Below are positions 35,520-46,523 of a DNA stretch of 64,000 nt, one piece after another. The stretch comes from Heliopora coerulea (Eukaryota > Cnidaria > Anthozoa > Scleralcyonacea > Helioporidae), in NCBI GenBank assembly GCA_030142905.1, contig JASJOG010000109.1, forward strand, positions 294,001 through 358,000, in the 5' to 3' direction. The position numbers and the translations under genes are program-made. Each line of letters begins with the position of its first letter. Position 1 is the stretch's first letter. A model generated the notes under the pieces. It was not told the origin of the DNA. It did not search any database and worked only from the letters and a program-made list of their open reading frames with translations.

Positions 35520-37630
35520 CAGCGATAGCGATATGTTTTTGTAAACAGTCGGTAGTAAGGATCGCAAAGGGTTGTTGAGGGTAAACTTGGATGAAATGGG
35601 AGTCTATACGCAAATATGTAAGCAAGTTCAGAAGCTTTGAATTGTGAAATTATTCATACCTTAAATCTGCGTTCTCAGTTTTAAGGAAATTTCCTTACAC
35701 AGAGGAAATTTTGAATTTTTTAGGTTGTTTTGAAAGAGATAATATTTTTCAGGAATTTCTTAGGAATTTTTTTATTTTTCCTGAAAGATCTATTTCTTAG
35801 AATATTAAGCTTCGAGACAACAAAACGAATGCAAAAGTCTTTCGACTAACGAAAATTGAACAAAACACAACAAAAAAAGGACTGCTGTAATTAATATGAT
35901 GACTAAGCTTTTTTTTCAGTCATTCTGTTTGATCATCAGTTAAACGCTTTAATTAATCGCTACATATTAATAGTTGAGAAGAGGGGCGGCGAGGCCCACG
36001 GGACACCGGGACATTTCCCGGTGAGCCCAATGATTCGTAGCTTGTGGGTCCCAGTGCTTTGTAGGCAGAAAGCCCTTATGTAAAGCGTTAAATTCGGTGC
36101 AAAAGCGTTATAAACGTGATGTTCTGTGTACAGCTATGGAATTTAAAACTCTTGTAGGCTTTGCAGGTGGTCACTTTTAATCAAATTTTATTATCGACCC
36201 ATGACATTATTGACCCGTTTTATGATGTCATTTGTTTCTTCTAAGTTTTTATCTTAATGAATTTAAGGTTTTCACGTCTTCAATTCACTTCTTATTTTTA
36301 CTGGCAGCAATCTCATTACACCCACCTTATACCCCCTGCAAAAAGTGGGCCCTTAGCGCATCATTCCCCGGCCACTATTTGAGAGCTACACCGCCACTGG
36401 TTGAAAATTCCTTCGTAATAATTTAATGGAAACTCTTTAGTAGTGTTCGGTAAGTCACGCGGGAAGGAGCGGCAGTTGGAATTATATAAACAGCAGGTGT
36501 AAAATCGTGAAACAAGCAATAAAATAGCTAAAGTATTGAACGTTATATCTATGCTGTCGGACTCCTGTCAGTTGAAAGCCTGAGCCGAGCAGGCACATAC
36601 ATGTACAGTATTCTTACGAATTAAGTAATATTTCATTTAAATTAATCAATTTTTACAATATTTGATTACCAAACGGTGAGGATTCCAGAAAAAATATATT
36701 ATTACTTAAGCACTTCAGGGCATCGTTTACCCACAAAAAAGGCTCCATCACAATTTTAAAGAAATTCTGCCCAATCTAAGGAATTTTAATCCGAGAATCT
36801 CAGGATTTCGTAGTAACTTGAAATAAGAACTTAGCCTTAAACCTGACCTTTTACTCAGCTGTCAACGAGATTCCTGCACTTCACCGGCCGGTATCTTAAT
36901 CAGTTGAACAACAGAATTTACGTGATTTCGACGAACCATTTATCTCAAGGTACTTGAGCTCATCTCTTCAACTAAGGCATACGTCATGAATAAATGTCTG
37001 ATTGAATTTAAACCCAGTATTAGTGCTAATATGCTTTTGAACAACTGGGCCGAGACGGTATTATGGGCTCAATGATCTGAGCGATTCCCAGGGTTCAAGC
37101 CGTGTAGGGCTGGGGCTTGGGCCTAACAACGGCGAGTATTTAAGAAAGTTGTAGACATTAAAAGTTAAATTCTTTGATAATACTTTTTCTTGGTTTTTTC
37201 TGGTTGATGGTGATCGAACATGTTGCACTGATAAACCAGCCACGTCAACTGGGAATGTGCTGTATACATTGTTACCAAGGAATTTCAGATACGGGATCAA
37301 ATGACGTCATTCACACCAAAAAGAATATCAACAAAATAAAAGACCGGATACATCTGACATAAGATTTGAGATTTATTTGAATAAATAAACTGCTTTTGTA
37401 ACCTAAATCAGGTTAAATTATATCAGCCCCGTTTACATGGTTAAAACATACAATAGCTCCATGAATTAATGGTATATACCTAAATTAATTGTATTTACAC
37501 AAGTTATGAAATAATGGATCGAATATGTTTCTGTCTAAGGAACTTAGTAAAATCCAAATTATTTACAAATTCGCAATAACACTTTGAGGGGAAAAAGAAT
37601 TTTTAAAGCGTTCAGTCTTAAAAGAAAAGT
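35520..37630. other. Intergenic between genes A and B, no recognised gene
   Basis: Between the start of gene A and the repeats downstream of gene B. A B-box-like GGGTTCAAGCC at about 37090 is not enough for a tRNA call. Sequence near 36000 (GGGGCGGCGAGG) and 36390 (CTACACCGCCACTGG) looks like hAT-type ends but they do not pair convincingly. Confidence 0.4.
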
Positions 37631-37714
37631 AATTATAAAATTAAAAGATCTCAGAAATGTAACTATAAAATTAAAAGGTCTTAGAAAATTGATTATAAAA
37701 TTAAAAGATCTTAG
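37631..37714. repeat. Short tandem repeat, ~30-bp unit, three copies
   Basis: TATAAAATTAAAAGRTCTYAG recurs three times with AAATG/AAAAT spacers. Confidence 0.7.
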
Positions 37715-37889
37715 TTCATACTCAGCGAAAATTTTATCCGGTAAGCATTCTTGAAACTTTAAATTATTACGATTATTTTTAGAAAATAGTTAAAAACTAG
37801 TCGATCTGTTCGAAAAACTTATTCACATCTTGGAAGTCAAACAGCGTGCGCCATTTTGTATTCAGACCGGATAGCGAGCTCAACCATGT

Positions 37890-38425
37890 AATAACTGAAG
37901 TCCGCTTACAACAAATTTAAAAAAGCACATGATATTATGACGAAACAAAAACATGATAAATGAAGAAACAGATATCCATATCAATTCTGTTTTCTGTTAA
38001 TTAGTTACATCATACGCAAGAATTCGTGAAGGGCCTCTAAATTGGCTGTAGGTATACATATATGCTATTAAGCATTAAGTTAGCAGTTTAATTACTCAAT
38101 TCAAAATTTATTGGTAAAATCAACTCTGTGATATATTTTTTATGGATGCTAGAGTATCTTAAACATGGAAGACATACTTAAACCATTACAAACTAGTACA
38201 TCATAAGCTTTTCTTCAAATTATTACAAGAGAAGATGCTGAGTATAGAAAATAATTAAAAGTCGGTTACAGCGAATTTAAAAAAGCACGTGAGATTATTA
38301 TGAAACCAAAACATAATAAATATGAAGCAACAGTTATCCATACAAATTCTCTTTTCCGTTAATTAATTACATCTAACATATAATTTTGTGAATACCTCTA
38401 AATTGGCTGTAGATGTACATATATG
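37890..38425. repeat. Two direct copies of a ~180-bp dispersed repeat
   Basis: AATTTAAAAAAGCAC occurs at about 37913 and 38275, and CTCTAAATTGGCTGTAG at about 38035 and 38396, so two diverged copies lie about 360 bp apart. A third, more diverged relative is at about 55560-55890 (shared AACTAGTACATC and TTAGCAGTTTAATTACTCAA-like sequence). It lies just downstream of gene B. Confidence 0.55.
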
Positions 38426-38534
38426 CCACACAGTTCGTTCTCAAGCTTGCACAAAACTCCCTTAAGTGTATGATTTTATAAAGCAATCTAACCTCTGACT
38501 TCTCCTTTGAGCATTTTCGTTTAAATTGACGCTC

Positions 38535-41500
38535 TCATGTCTTATGTCCTTTAAACTTTGCCTCATCCAGCTTATACTTTTCTCTAATGGTTTCACGTAA
38601 CTCTCGACTTTTTTGCCTTTCAGCGGCTTCTTTTTTGCTAATGACGAATCCCCTTGGACTATTTCTTTTGTTCATGGTCCTTCTTGTGCTATAAGCTCGG
38701 CTGGAATTGTTTACTCTTGGCCTAAGTTTAAACGACGATTCTTAATGATTATCTAATACAAGTCACTACTAAACATATGGTAACGTGGGTATGAAGGATA
38801 TTTCATTTGTAATTAATCTTAACACTGATAATTTAACTTCAAATCAGGTCGCATCAAGCCATGTACCTGTGAAATATGAAACCCTCAAGGAAAAAATAAT
38901 AGGACCTGTGTTCTCTCTCTTACGGCAGCTGCATCTGCAAGACGCCCTGGTATAGTCACTCAAGTCTTTTTTAAACACTAGTATACTCACGAACATTCCA
39001 TAGTTAAACTAATTCAGTTCAACAATATTAGTTTATTGCTTACGATTTTTGAAACAATATAATTTGGATTCAGTATAATCCTTAGATTCATTCGTTTGAG
39101 GACTTTATCATTACTTATTTACTCATTCATTTTGATTGATTCTCCGATCAATCGATTCTTTGGCTCATTCACTCGCTCATTCGCTGGTTCGTTTGTTCGA
39201 TAATAGTTCGTTGTCTCGTTAGTTCGCTTTTCTTTTATTTCTTTCAATTATTCATTCTCTCACTCTCTATCTCTACATTTTCCTCCTTCCGTCCGTTTAT
39301 TTGCCTGTCCCTTCCTCCCACCTTATATTCCACCCAGCCTATAGATTTGCATATCTACTTTCCCACCGTCCCACAGTCCCGCTTTCCCACCTCTCACGCT
39401 CAGTGGCATACCGATGGGTTGAGGGTGCGGGGACGCAACACCTCGGGTGGCACTTCCATAGGGGCGGCAATTTTGCTCTTATTAAAACGAAAAAAACAGG
39501 ATAAACCTTCCGAAATCCAAACCACCGTAATTAATCAACTCAGTGCCTCGGCGCTTATTACATTTTACGGCTTTTTGATGCCACGCTTATTAAAACTTAA
39601 TCAAAGAAATGAGGGTCAAAAGGGCGTATAGTGTAATTTTCGCATTTTTTATGAATTGTTGTACTGGGCAAGGGGTGGCAGTTTTTGCTTGAGCCCCAAG
39701 CGACATATTAGCACGGTACACCACTGCTCATTCTTCTCTTTCTCTCCTTTCACCTCTTTTTTCGAAGAAATACGTAATCCGAAATTAATAGCCATTCAAA
39801 AAACAAAAGCGTCCTTTAAACCGAATAGTCTTGTGTAGTTGCATATAGTGAAAGGTCATTAAATACCGTGGATACTCGTTCGTATCTCACTGAACTTGAT
39901 ATATTCATGTTTTTTTGACTGATAAATGACTGAATCCGTGGAGTCACATTGATGATAAGTATGGGCGTCAATTTATAGGGTACAGGGTGGACATGTCTCC
40001 AACATTTTCTTGAAGTCGGGGGAAATATATTGATTGTCCCCCTCCGCATTTGAGTTGGCCGTTAAATTAAAAATCGTACTATGTAATGCAATGGACAAAA
40101 TAGTACAGTTTATTTTGTAAGGGTTTTGAAGTAGCTCCACAAGCCATTTGACTTAAGGCAAATCCACAACTGAATTTCTTTTACACACTTCAGGAAAACG
40201 ACAAATTATTTCAAAGTAAACATGTTTCGGAAAACTTATGCCATCTTCAGTACAATATACAGTAAAAACCCGCAACTAAGAACCTAAAAATTAAGCACCT
40301 GTTAGCCTAAAATTGGTCATTTATACCCCCTATAAACAAGAACCTATTTAGCCTAAGAAATTTAAAACAGGTTCTTATTTTCTACAATGAGTGCAAGATA
40401 TGTAGACTTACGAAGCATACTAAGCAATATGTAGATCAGCACACCATTATGCATTAAAGCTGTGTAACGGGCTTTGAACTAAAATGGATTAAGTTAAAAA
40501 AAAAACAAAGGACCATTAATTATAGTGATGGCTTAGTACAACTGCACTTTTTAAAATATAACTTGCTATAAGATTTTGGGCCCTGTTCTGAATATTATCC
40601 TGAATATTATCCTGAATATTATTGTTACAGTAAAGCTTAGTACAGCTAGGCAAAGCATATAAATAGATGTAAATGTATAAATTGATATATTCTTAAATGG
40701 TTTTTTTTGGGGGGGTGGGGGGTGGGAAGGCTGAAGAAAATAAAAGTATAGGCTAATGACCAACTTGTTTGCAGCTGTGTTTTAATTGTTTTTTCTCCAG
40801 GATTAAGAACCCATTTTAAGAACCTAAATAGCCTAAAATTCTGTTAACTACCATTTATATAAGAACCTGTTTAGCCTAACTCCTAAAAATGTAGGTTCTT
40901 AGTTGCGGGTTTTTACTGTAAAACTAACAAACTATTTACAAGCTTTATAAGTGATTACGATATGCTAATTAAGATACCAGAGATGTGATTCATCTAATGA
41001 ATTACTCAAATGAGAGAACTATATCTCAAATGAAATATATCTATATATCAAATGAGAGAACATATCTCTCAGTAGTTCTCTCATTTGAGTAATTCATTAG
41101 ATGAATCACATCTCTGGTATCTTAATTAGCATATCGTAATCACATATAAAGCTTGTAAATAGTTTGTTAGTTTTATATTGTACTGAAGATGGCACAAGTT
41201 TACCAAAACATGTTTACTTTGAAAAAATTTGTCGTTTTCCTGAAGTGCTTAATTTCATTTGTGCTATTCACAAATTTTAAACTCCTTTTGTTTTTCGGAA
41301 GTCAAGCAATGGAAAAACTTCTAATATTTTCGATCATGAACTATAAGAGAGCTCAGATTGTTGTGAAATCACGACAATTACAGCTTCATTTCTTAAGAGT
41401 GTTAAAATGTAAAATTTGCTAAATTAACGCAATAATCGACGAAAGCATTTCCGAGACCCCATAATTTAAACCTTCTCCTTCAGTATTGGGCTCAAACTTT

Positions 41501-44500
41501 GCTTTTGGTAGACCCATTAACAATTGCCTGCATCGACTCCAATAATGACAAAACATCGTAACGGATCAGATTCTCAATATGCAAACTGATTTTTCTTTCA
41601 AATTTAATTTATCAAGCAAGATCTGCAGCAAGATGTTTCCTCTTCTGTAGCTTTTCTCCATTCGCCCACAACTAAATGAACTATGACTGTCGCTAAATCC
41701 AAGCGTTGAGAATGTGACCTTTACGATATCAGTGAAAAATATCGGGCTCAATGGAATGATATGGCAAAATGGTGGCCAAAAGAAATAAGAATTAATTGTA
41801 CCTCTTCCAGGTTTGTTCTGCTACTGAAACATTGGAAGCATTCTCATTCTTCCTTTGTCTCTTAGCCATCTTTTTTTTAATTTTTTCATTTGGTTCATTG
41901 CCAATGTACGTGTCTTTATAAAAGTAACCTTCCAATCTAAAAATATAAAAATTAACTTTTTCAAGCATACTTCAGTTGCCTGTAATTTGATTAAATCAGA
42001 TGTAATAATGGTAGGGCTAAAATATACTGTTCACACTGCGGCAATTTGAATATAACCAGCGGTAAACTTACAAACAACCAATAGTCAAAATTCAGATAGA
42101 GTGGAGAACATGAAACATGAATAAATGATACCATGAAGGTATCAACGTAATAACTTTAGAATGAAGAAGAGAAGAAACAAGGGAAACAAAGAACAAAGTA
42201 ACGAAGAAACAAAGGAATAACGGAACGAAGAAAGAAAGTAAGGAAGAAATAAAGAAATCTCTGTTGATTTATTTCTTCAGTAAGAACCGGATATAGAGTG
42301 AACAAAAAAATCAATGAAAAGAATGAAGGACACAATAAATCAGCGAAGTGAATAGTAGACTAAATGGACGAGTGACTGAGTGAATGGATGCATGAAGGAA
42401 GGACAGAAAAGGAAAGAAAGATGGACAGAAAAACGAAAGAAAGAAAGAATGAATGAGTGAATGAATAAATGAATAAATGAATGAATGGATGAAATAAATA
42501 AAGAAAGATAAAAAGAAAGAAAGAAAGAGAAATAAAGAGGGAGAGAAAGAAAGAAAGGAAGAAATGAAGGAAGAGAGAGAAAGAAAGAAAAAGAGAAAGA
42601 AAGTAAAAGAGAAAGAAAGAAAGAGAGAGAGAAATAAAGAAGGAGTTGAGAAAGAAAGAAAGAGAGAAAAAGAAAGAAAGAGAGAGAAAGAAAGAAAAGG
42701 AAGAAAGAGAGAAAGAGAGAAAGGTAAAAGTAAATAAAGGGTGAAAGAAATAGAAAGAAAAAGAAGAAAGAGGGAAGGAATGAAGGTGGAAAGGAAGGAA
42801 AGAAGGAAGGAAGGAAGAAAATACAAATATACAAACCAGTGAATGAATTAATGAACAAATCAAGTACTTCCATACTAATATGGTTTTTCATTGTATTTTA
42901 AGCATTCAGCTTTGGTGGGTTAGTAATCCAGCATTGTTTACACATCAGTGTAGAACACACGATTCTCCAATTATCTCTCACGCACCCCTTGAAAACCCTT
43001 TAGCATTCCCCATGGCTTACGAGTGTTCGGGATTGGGATCCCGTAGCATAAGCCCATAGCCATCAAGAATTTTACAAGTTGTCATTCAGATTTCCGGAGC
43101 ACGAGCGGGACAAGGTGATATCAATTGAGGATACTCCATGAGCTTGAGATAAGGGGAAACTGGAAAATCCTTCCTCAAAGTACTAGTGATACTAGAGTAC
43201 TAGGGTATTTAATTTTTTCAAGTATGTTGTATGTATACAATATGATAAGATAATATGGTTTATGGAAGAAGGATATGATAGACTGACCTAGGAAAGTTTC
43301 CAAAAAATAACTAGTTTATCGTATGGTTTATCTATAATCCAACTACTTCGTCGTAATGTTGCTTTGACAACATGTATTATGCCTATACTAAAGGAAGAGG
43401 GAGCTTATGCCTTCTACCTTACTCACCAAAGTTTACATTTGGGTCCAAAAATCCATATTAGCTCTATGTGGCCTTAATTGTGTGGGTTTCTTGTTTATGT
43501 CGAAGCAATTTAAAGCTTCGAATTTCGAAGCTTCAAAAGCTTCAAAATTCGAAGCATTTGCTATGAAAATATGCATATTTCCTGAATTTTATAGACAAAT
43601 TATTCGCGGGAGATTCTAGTTATCAAAACGGTATATGGACGTGAATCAAGTTTATGTACGAACAAAAACGTATTCGAAGCCCAAGATGCGAGCAAATCCG
43701 CAACCTTCTGAAAACTGACGAGTCTCTAACTCTTGAGCTGCCGAACTAACGTTTTTGTGGCTTGGTAGTCCATCAGAGTTTTGGTAGAGCAATGGTTAGA
43801 TCGTCTCACCGGCCATCACGTCTCACCGGCCATTGGGTTTTCCTGGGTAAATGACCTTGACAAACATCCACATATCGTCTGTAATAATACCAAACTTCCA
43901 CACGCCGTTTGCACGTCTATAAAATTTATGTCGTTATTCACATTATTTAACCTCTGTACTCCCCGGCTATTTTTCCTTGGCAAGTTTAATTTGCTTCTGT
44001 GTACGACAAAAACTGACAAGTTTCCTTGACATGTCGCCTTTTTCAAAAGCTGGCATGACCAGCTTTTGAGCAAGGCTTCTTGTCAAGGATAAAATTGTCA
44101 AGGAAAACTTGGTAGTGGGTACAGAGCTTAACATATCGTAGCTTTCTCAGAGGTAGCTCATGTGTCGTACCGACACCTCATGTCCATTTGCGTTTCGGTA
44201 ACACAATTATAAGAGTGCCTCACCGGCCATTAGAAAGTTCTAGGTTCGATCCTCTTCTAGAGGTCAAAATACGCTTTTCTGAGTGAATGTGCTTGACAAA
44301 CGTCCACATATGTTCGCTTGCATGTCAAATTGTTAACTGAGTTGGAGGATCATAATGATTTGTAGACTAGGTTTTACGCTTCGATTTGTGTCCAAGCCTA
44401 AACTATGTAGATCTTAAAAGTCGTGGAGAAAAATCAAAGGTTTGTGCGGTGAAATGGGCTAAGAACACAAGGTTTATGAAATCTTTATTATGTTTCAATT

Positions 44501-45827
44501 ATCATGGAAACTATTTCAAAACACCTTGTTCATAGTTTCATGGTCAACTGACCACGATGAACAGCAAAGAGCAAGGAGAGTTAAATTGCTTTCAAGACCA
44601 GAATCGTTGATGTACTTTGGCTGTCGTTTCATTGAGCAGAAATGTTGTTAAACATTTGTACACTCTTAAAAATGCACAAGTCGAAACAAATTTGTTGCAG
44701 ACTTGTAAACGGTTTGTCATTCAGAGCAGCTGCAATCAGAATGTTTTTGATACCCATGAACTAGCTTGTAGCCGAGACTAGAATGGGTTGTTTCGAACCA
44801 GTGAGCAGGTTGATAACTGCATTCAGCTCGTTCAAACTTGCCTGACAAGTTCAGTACTGCTGGTATGACTTTTCAACGCATCACGCTGCAACCAGGTTGA
44901 CATGAACAAGCTTGTAGTTTATTAATGAAGTAAAGTTGTTGTTACATCTAGTACAATCTTGCATGTTGCCTTGAGGCTTTTACTTACGTGGCATAGCCTT
45001 CGAATTTTTATTAAACCAAATAAACACTTGACAGATGCTCTTATATCACGTATCATATATTAACTTTCAGATGGTTGTCGGTTGGAGTTCCATCTGCAGA
45101 AGCTCAATGTTTTTCAAAAACTGTGCAAAGCTGGAACAATAGCATGTCTTCCTTCGACGCGTTAATTCATCTGGTGTTAGCCAGTGAAAAATTGTCGAAG
45201 AATGATCCTGCTGGGAAAGAATTAATTGTATTTTGCTGGAATTTTGTCTCAGAACTAGGTAGATGTAGTCGCTGGATCTATGCATTTTTATATATTCCAG
45301 GAACCATAAACATTTATTACTTCATCTACGTTTAACATTATTTTAGAAACTATGAAGAACAATATTTCTGTTTAACCAATGTTGCATATTCATCACTTGA
45401 TAACAATATTACTAAAGCAATGTTGTAGCCACGTTTAAGATATCCAGCCAAGTTTAGAATTCATAATTGTTTGAACCAAAACCATCACCTCCGAAACTAC
45501 TGATTTTGTGAAAAATTTTCCTATTGACTTTTAACAAAACTTGATCAAATTTAACAAGTGCCTTCTCTGCAAGTCGATTGATCTAATACATTTTTAGTAG
45601 ATATTGTGAGTTCTGGCGAAGCCCTACCTTGTGCCGTTGGACGAAGTACAGACACCGTAACCGTATTTAGTTGACTTTCGCCATTCCCCTTCGTACACAT
45701 CTCCATTTGGATACTTTAATTTTCCATGACCATGTCTTTTACCGTCTTTTGTTTCTCCAATATATGTGTCCACGGGAAGAAAATCTTCGTCTCTACGTGA
45801 AAAAAGCCTCATTAACAAAGCCCCCAT
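38535..45827 (-). CDS. MORN-repeat protein with C-terminal complexin-like helix (gene B), 3 exons
   Basis: Paralogue of gene A. Exons 45827-45628 (200 nt), 41936-41802 (135 nt) and 38721-38535 (187 nt) give 522 nt and 173 residues. Exons 1 and 2 have exactly the lengths and phases of gene A. MORN repeats are YIGETKDGKRHGHG and YEGEWRKSTKYGYG, then LEGYFYKDTYIG. Exon 3 keeps one complexin-like helix (AAERQKSRELRETIREKYKL) and lacks the first helix of gene A. The acceptor homologous to that of gene A (near 38768) would run into stops because of a one-base deletion, but ACTTAG at 38722 restores the frame, so the gene can still be functional. The N-terminus MGALLMRLFS lacks the Ser/Thr6 of a good myristoylation signal. 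Intron 2 holds a transposon-bearing palindrome and intron 1 a purine tract and SINE-like copies. Confidence 0.65.
39405..39735. mobile_element. Possible hAT-like MITE
   Basis: CAGTGGCATACC near 39407 and GGTACACCACTG near 39716 (complement CAGTGGTGTACC) are compatible with hAT-type terminal repeats. The flanking duplication is not clear. No transposase is seen. Confidence 0.4.
40224..40256 (-). ncRNA. Hammerhead ribozyme motif
   Basis: On the minus strand: GTA, core CTGAAGA, stem II TGG.../CC, GAAA, self-complementary ACATGT, then TT and TAC, which can pair with GTA as stem I. All core bases are conserved (position 7 is free). The partner in the other arm (41183) has lost the GAAA. Confidence 0.5.
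40260..40918. mobile_element. Tc1/mariner-type non-autonomous element with TA duplication
   Basis: The ends CAGTAAAAACCCGCAAC and GTTGCGGGTTTTTACTG are perfect inverted repeats (about 27 bp), flanked by TA at 40258-40259 and 40919-40920. Repeated TAGCCTAA / AAGAACCT motifs fill the subterminal parts, and a G-rich stretch is at about 40706-40728. It is 659 bp with no transposase. Confidence 0.85.
42160..42822. repeat. Long polypurine (GAAA)n tract in gene B intron 1
   Basis: About 660 bp of GAAA, GAGA, GGAA and GAATGAAT units on the plus strand. Phe/Ser/Leu-rich open frames on the minus strand in all three frames are artefacts of the repeat. Flanking intron sequence next to exon 2 is homologous to that of gene A. 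Confidence 0.9.
43781..43885 (+). repeat. tRNA-derived SINE-like copy 1
   Basis: TTGGTAGAGCAATGGTTAGA resembles a tRNA A-box region, followed by CTCACCGGCCAT and the tail TTGACAAACATCCACATAT. That tail is shared with copy 2 at 44197-44325. The B box is degraded here. Confidence 0.4.
44197..44325 (+). repeat. tRNA-derived SINE-like copy 2
   Basis: GCCTCACCGGCCAT is followed by a consensus B box GGTTCGATCC (44243-44252) and the tail TTGACAAACGTCCACATAT. The A box is weak. No complete cloverleaf is seen, so it is not a tRNA gene. Confidence 0.45.
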
Positions 45828-46119
45828 CTTGTTTGTGATAATTCTGTGATATCGCTATGGTTTTTTATTAATCACACAACGGGGAAGAATTACTTCATAT
45901 CTAAGAATGAAAAATTACTGATGCAAACCCTAAAACACAGTTTGCATCCTTTGGTCGAACTGGAGACATGGAATTCTATACTTTATCAGATTAATCAGCA
46001 GACTATATATTGGATTTACTGTGGTTTTATTTTGTGATGCCTGATCTCATCTCGGATCAACCAAAACATAAATAAACGAGAGATTACAATTTAACCACCA
46101 TGTTAGCTTAAACGTACTT

Positions 46120-46235
46120 TTCAGCACTGATCTGTAAATAAGACTGGATAGAGTAACTCCAGACTCTCGCTCAGCGAAAATTGAAGCCGGAAGTGAAGCT
46201 GAAAATTTCACGGCGGCCATATTGGAAGGACTCAC
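46120..46235 (-). repeat. Dispersed repeat beside the PLE insertion
   Basis: Read on the minus strand it contains CCTTCCAATATGGCCGCC, CTTCCGGCTTCA, CTCTATCCAGTCTTATTT and AGATCAGTG. The same blocks in the same order are on the plus strand at 53330-53440. It could be a SINE-like or promoter-like repeat. Confidence 0.5.
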
Positions 46236-46354
46236 TTGTAGTTAATACTAGCGACAGAGGTACCAGGCGGGAATCGCAGACGGAGAAGAAATAATAAAGC
46301 CCAGCAAAAAACACGCAAAATAGGCATATTAAAGGTTTAAAATGTATTTTTAAC

Positions 46355-46386
46355 GTTTCGTTGCTACACGCAACATCCTCAGAGAA
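46355..46386 (-). ncRNA. Hammerhead ribozyme motif, left PLE arm
   Basis: Minus strand: TTCT, CTGAGGA (46382-46376), stem II GTTGC/GCAAC, GAAA (46359-46356), CGTT. All core positions are intact. The stem I partner after the cleavage triplet is AAAA here against AGAA in the other arm, so stem I is weakened. Confidence 0.65.
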
Positions 46387-46523
46387 TGAATGAAAAACTA
46401 TATTACAAGGTGATGATATATTACATGATAAGTAAACGAGATATTGGCGTAGGAACGGAAGTGGGGAGGGCACAAGGAAACAGCAGACTGAGATGTAATG
46501 GAAGGGTCGAGAAACGAAAGGTC

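Larger units (their letters stand above)
40187..41246. mobile_element. Snap-back palindrome of a PLE-type terminal region, split by a mariner-like insertion
   Basis: Left arm 40187-40259 continued by 40921-41020 is the inverted copy of right arm 41074-41246, with a 53-bp centre. Both arms contain a hammerhead: minus-strand CTGAAGA (40250-40244) with GAAACATG, and plus-strand CTGAAGA (41183-41189) with a decayed AAAA in place of GAAA. No reverse-transcriptase sequence remains. It lies in intron 2 of gene B. Confidence 0.65.

Noticed and set aside
37040..37110. Possible tRNA gene (GGGTTCAAGCC B box)
   Set aside because: No acceptor stem or convincing A box, and the cloverleaf cannot be formed.
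42311..42891. Three minus-strand open frames of 167-183 codons
   Set aside because: Same cause: a (GAAA)n tract. No complexity or domain; they look like membrane proteins only by composition.
45067..45335. Open frames on both strands of about 75-85 codons
   Set aside because: Within gene B intron 1, antisense to each other, without motifs.
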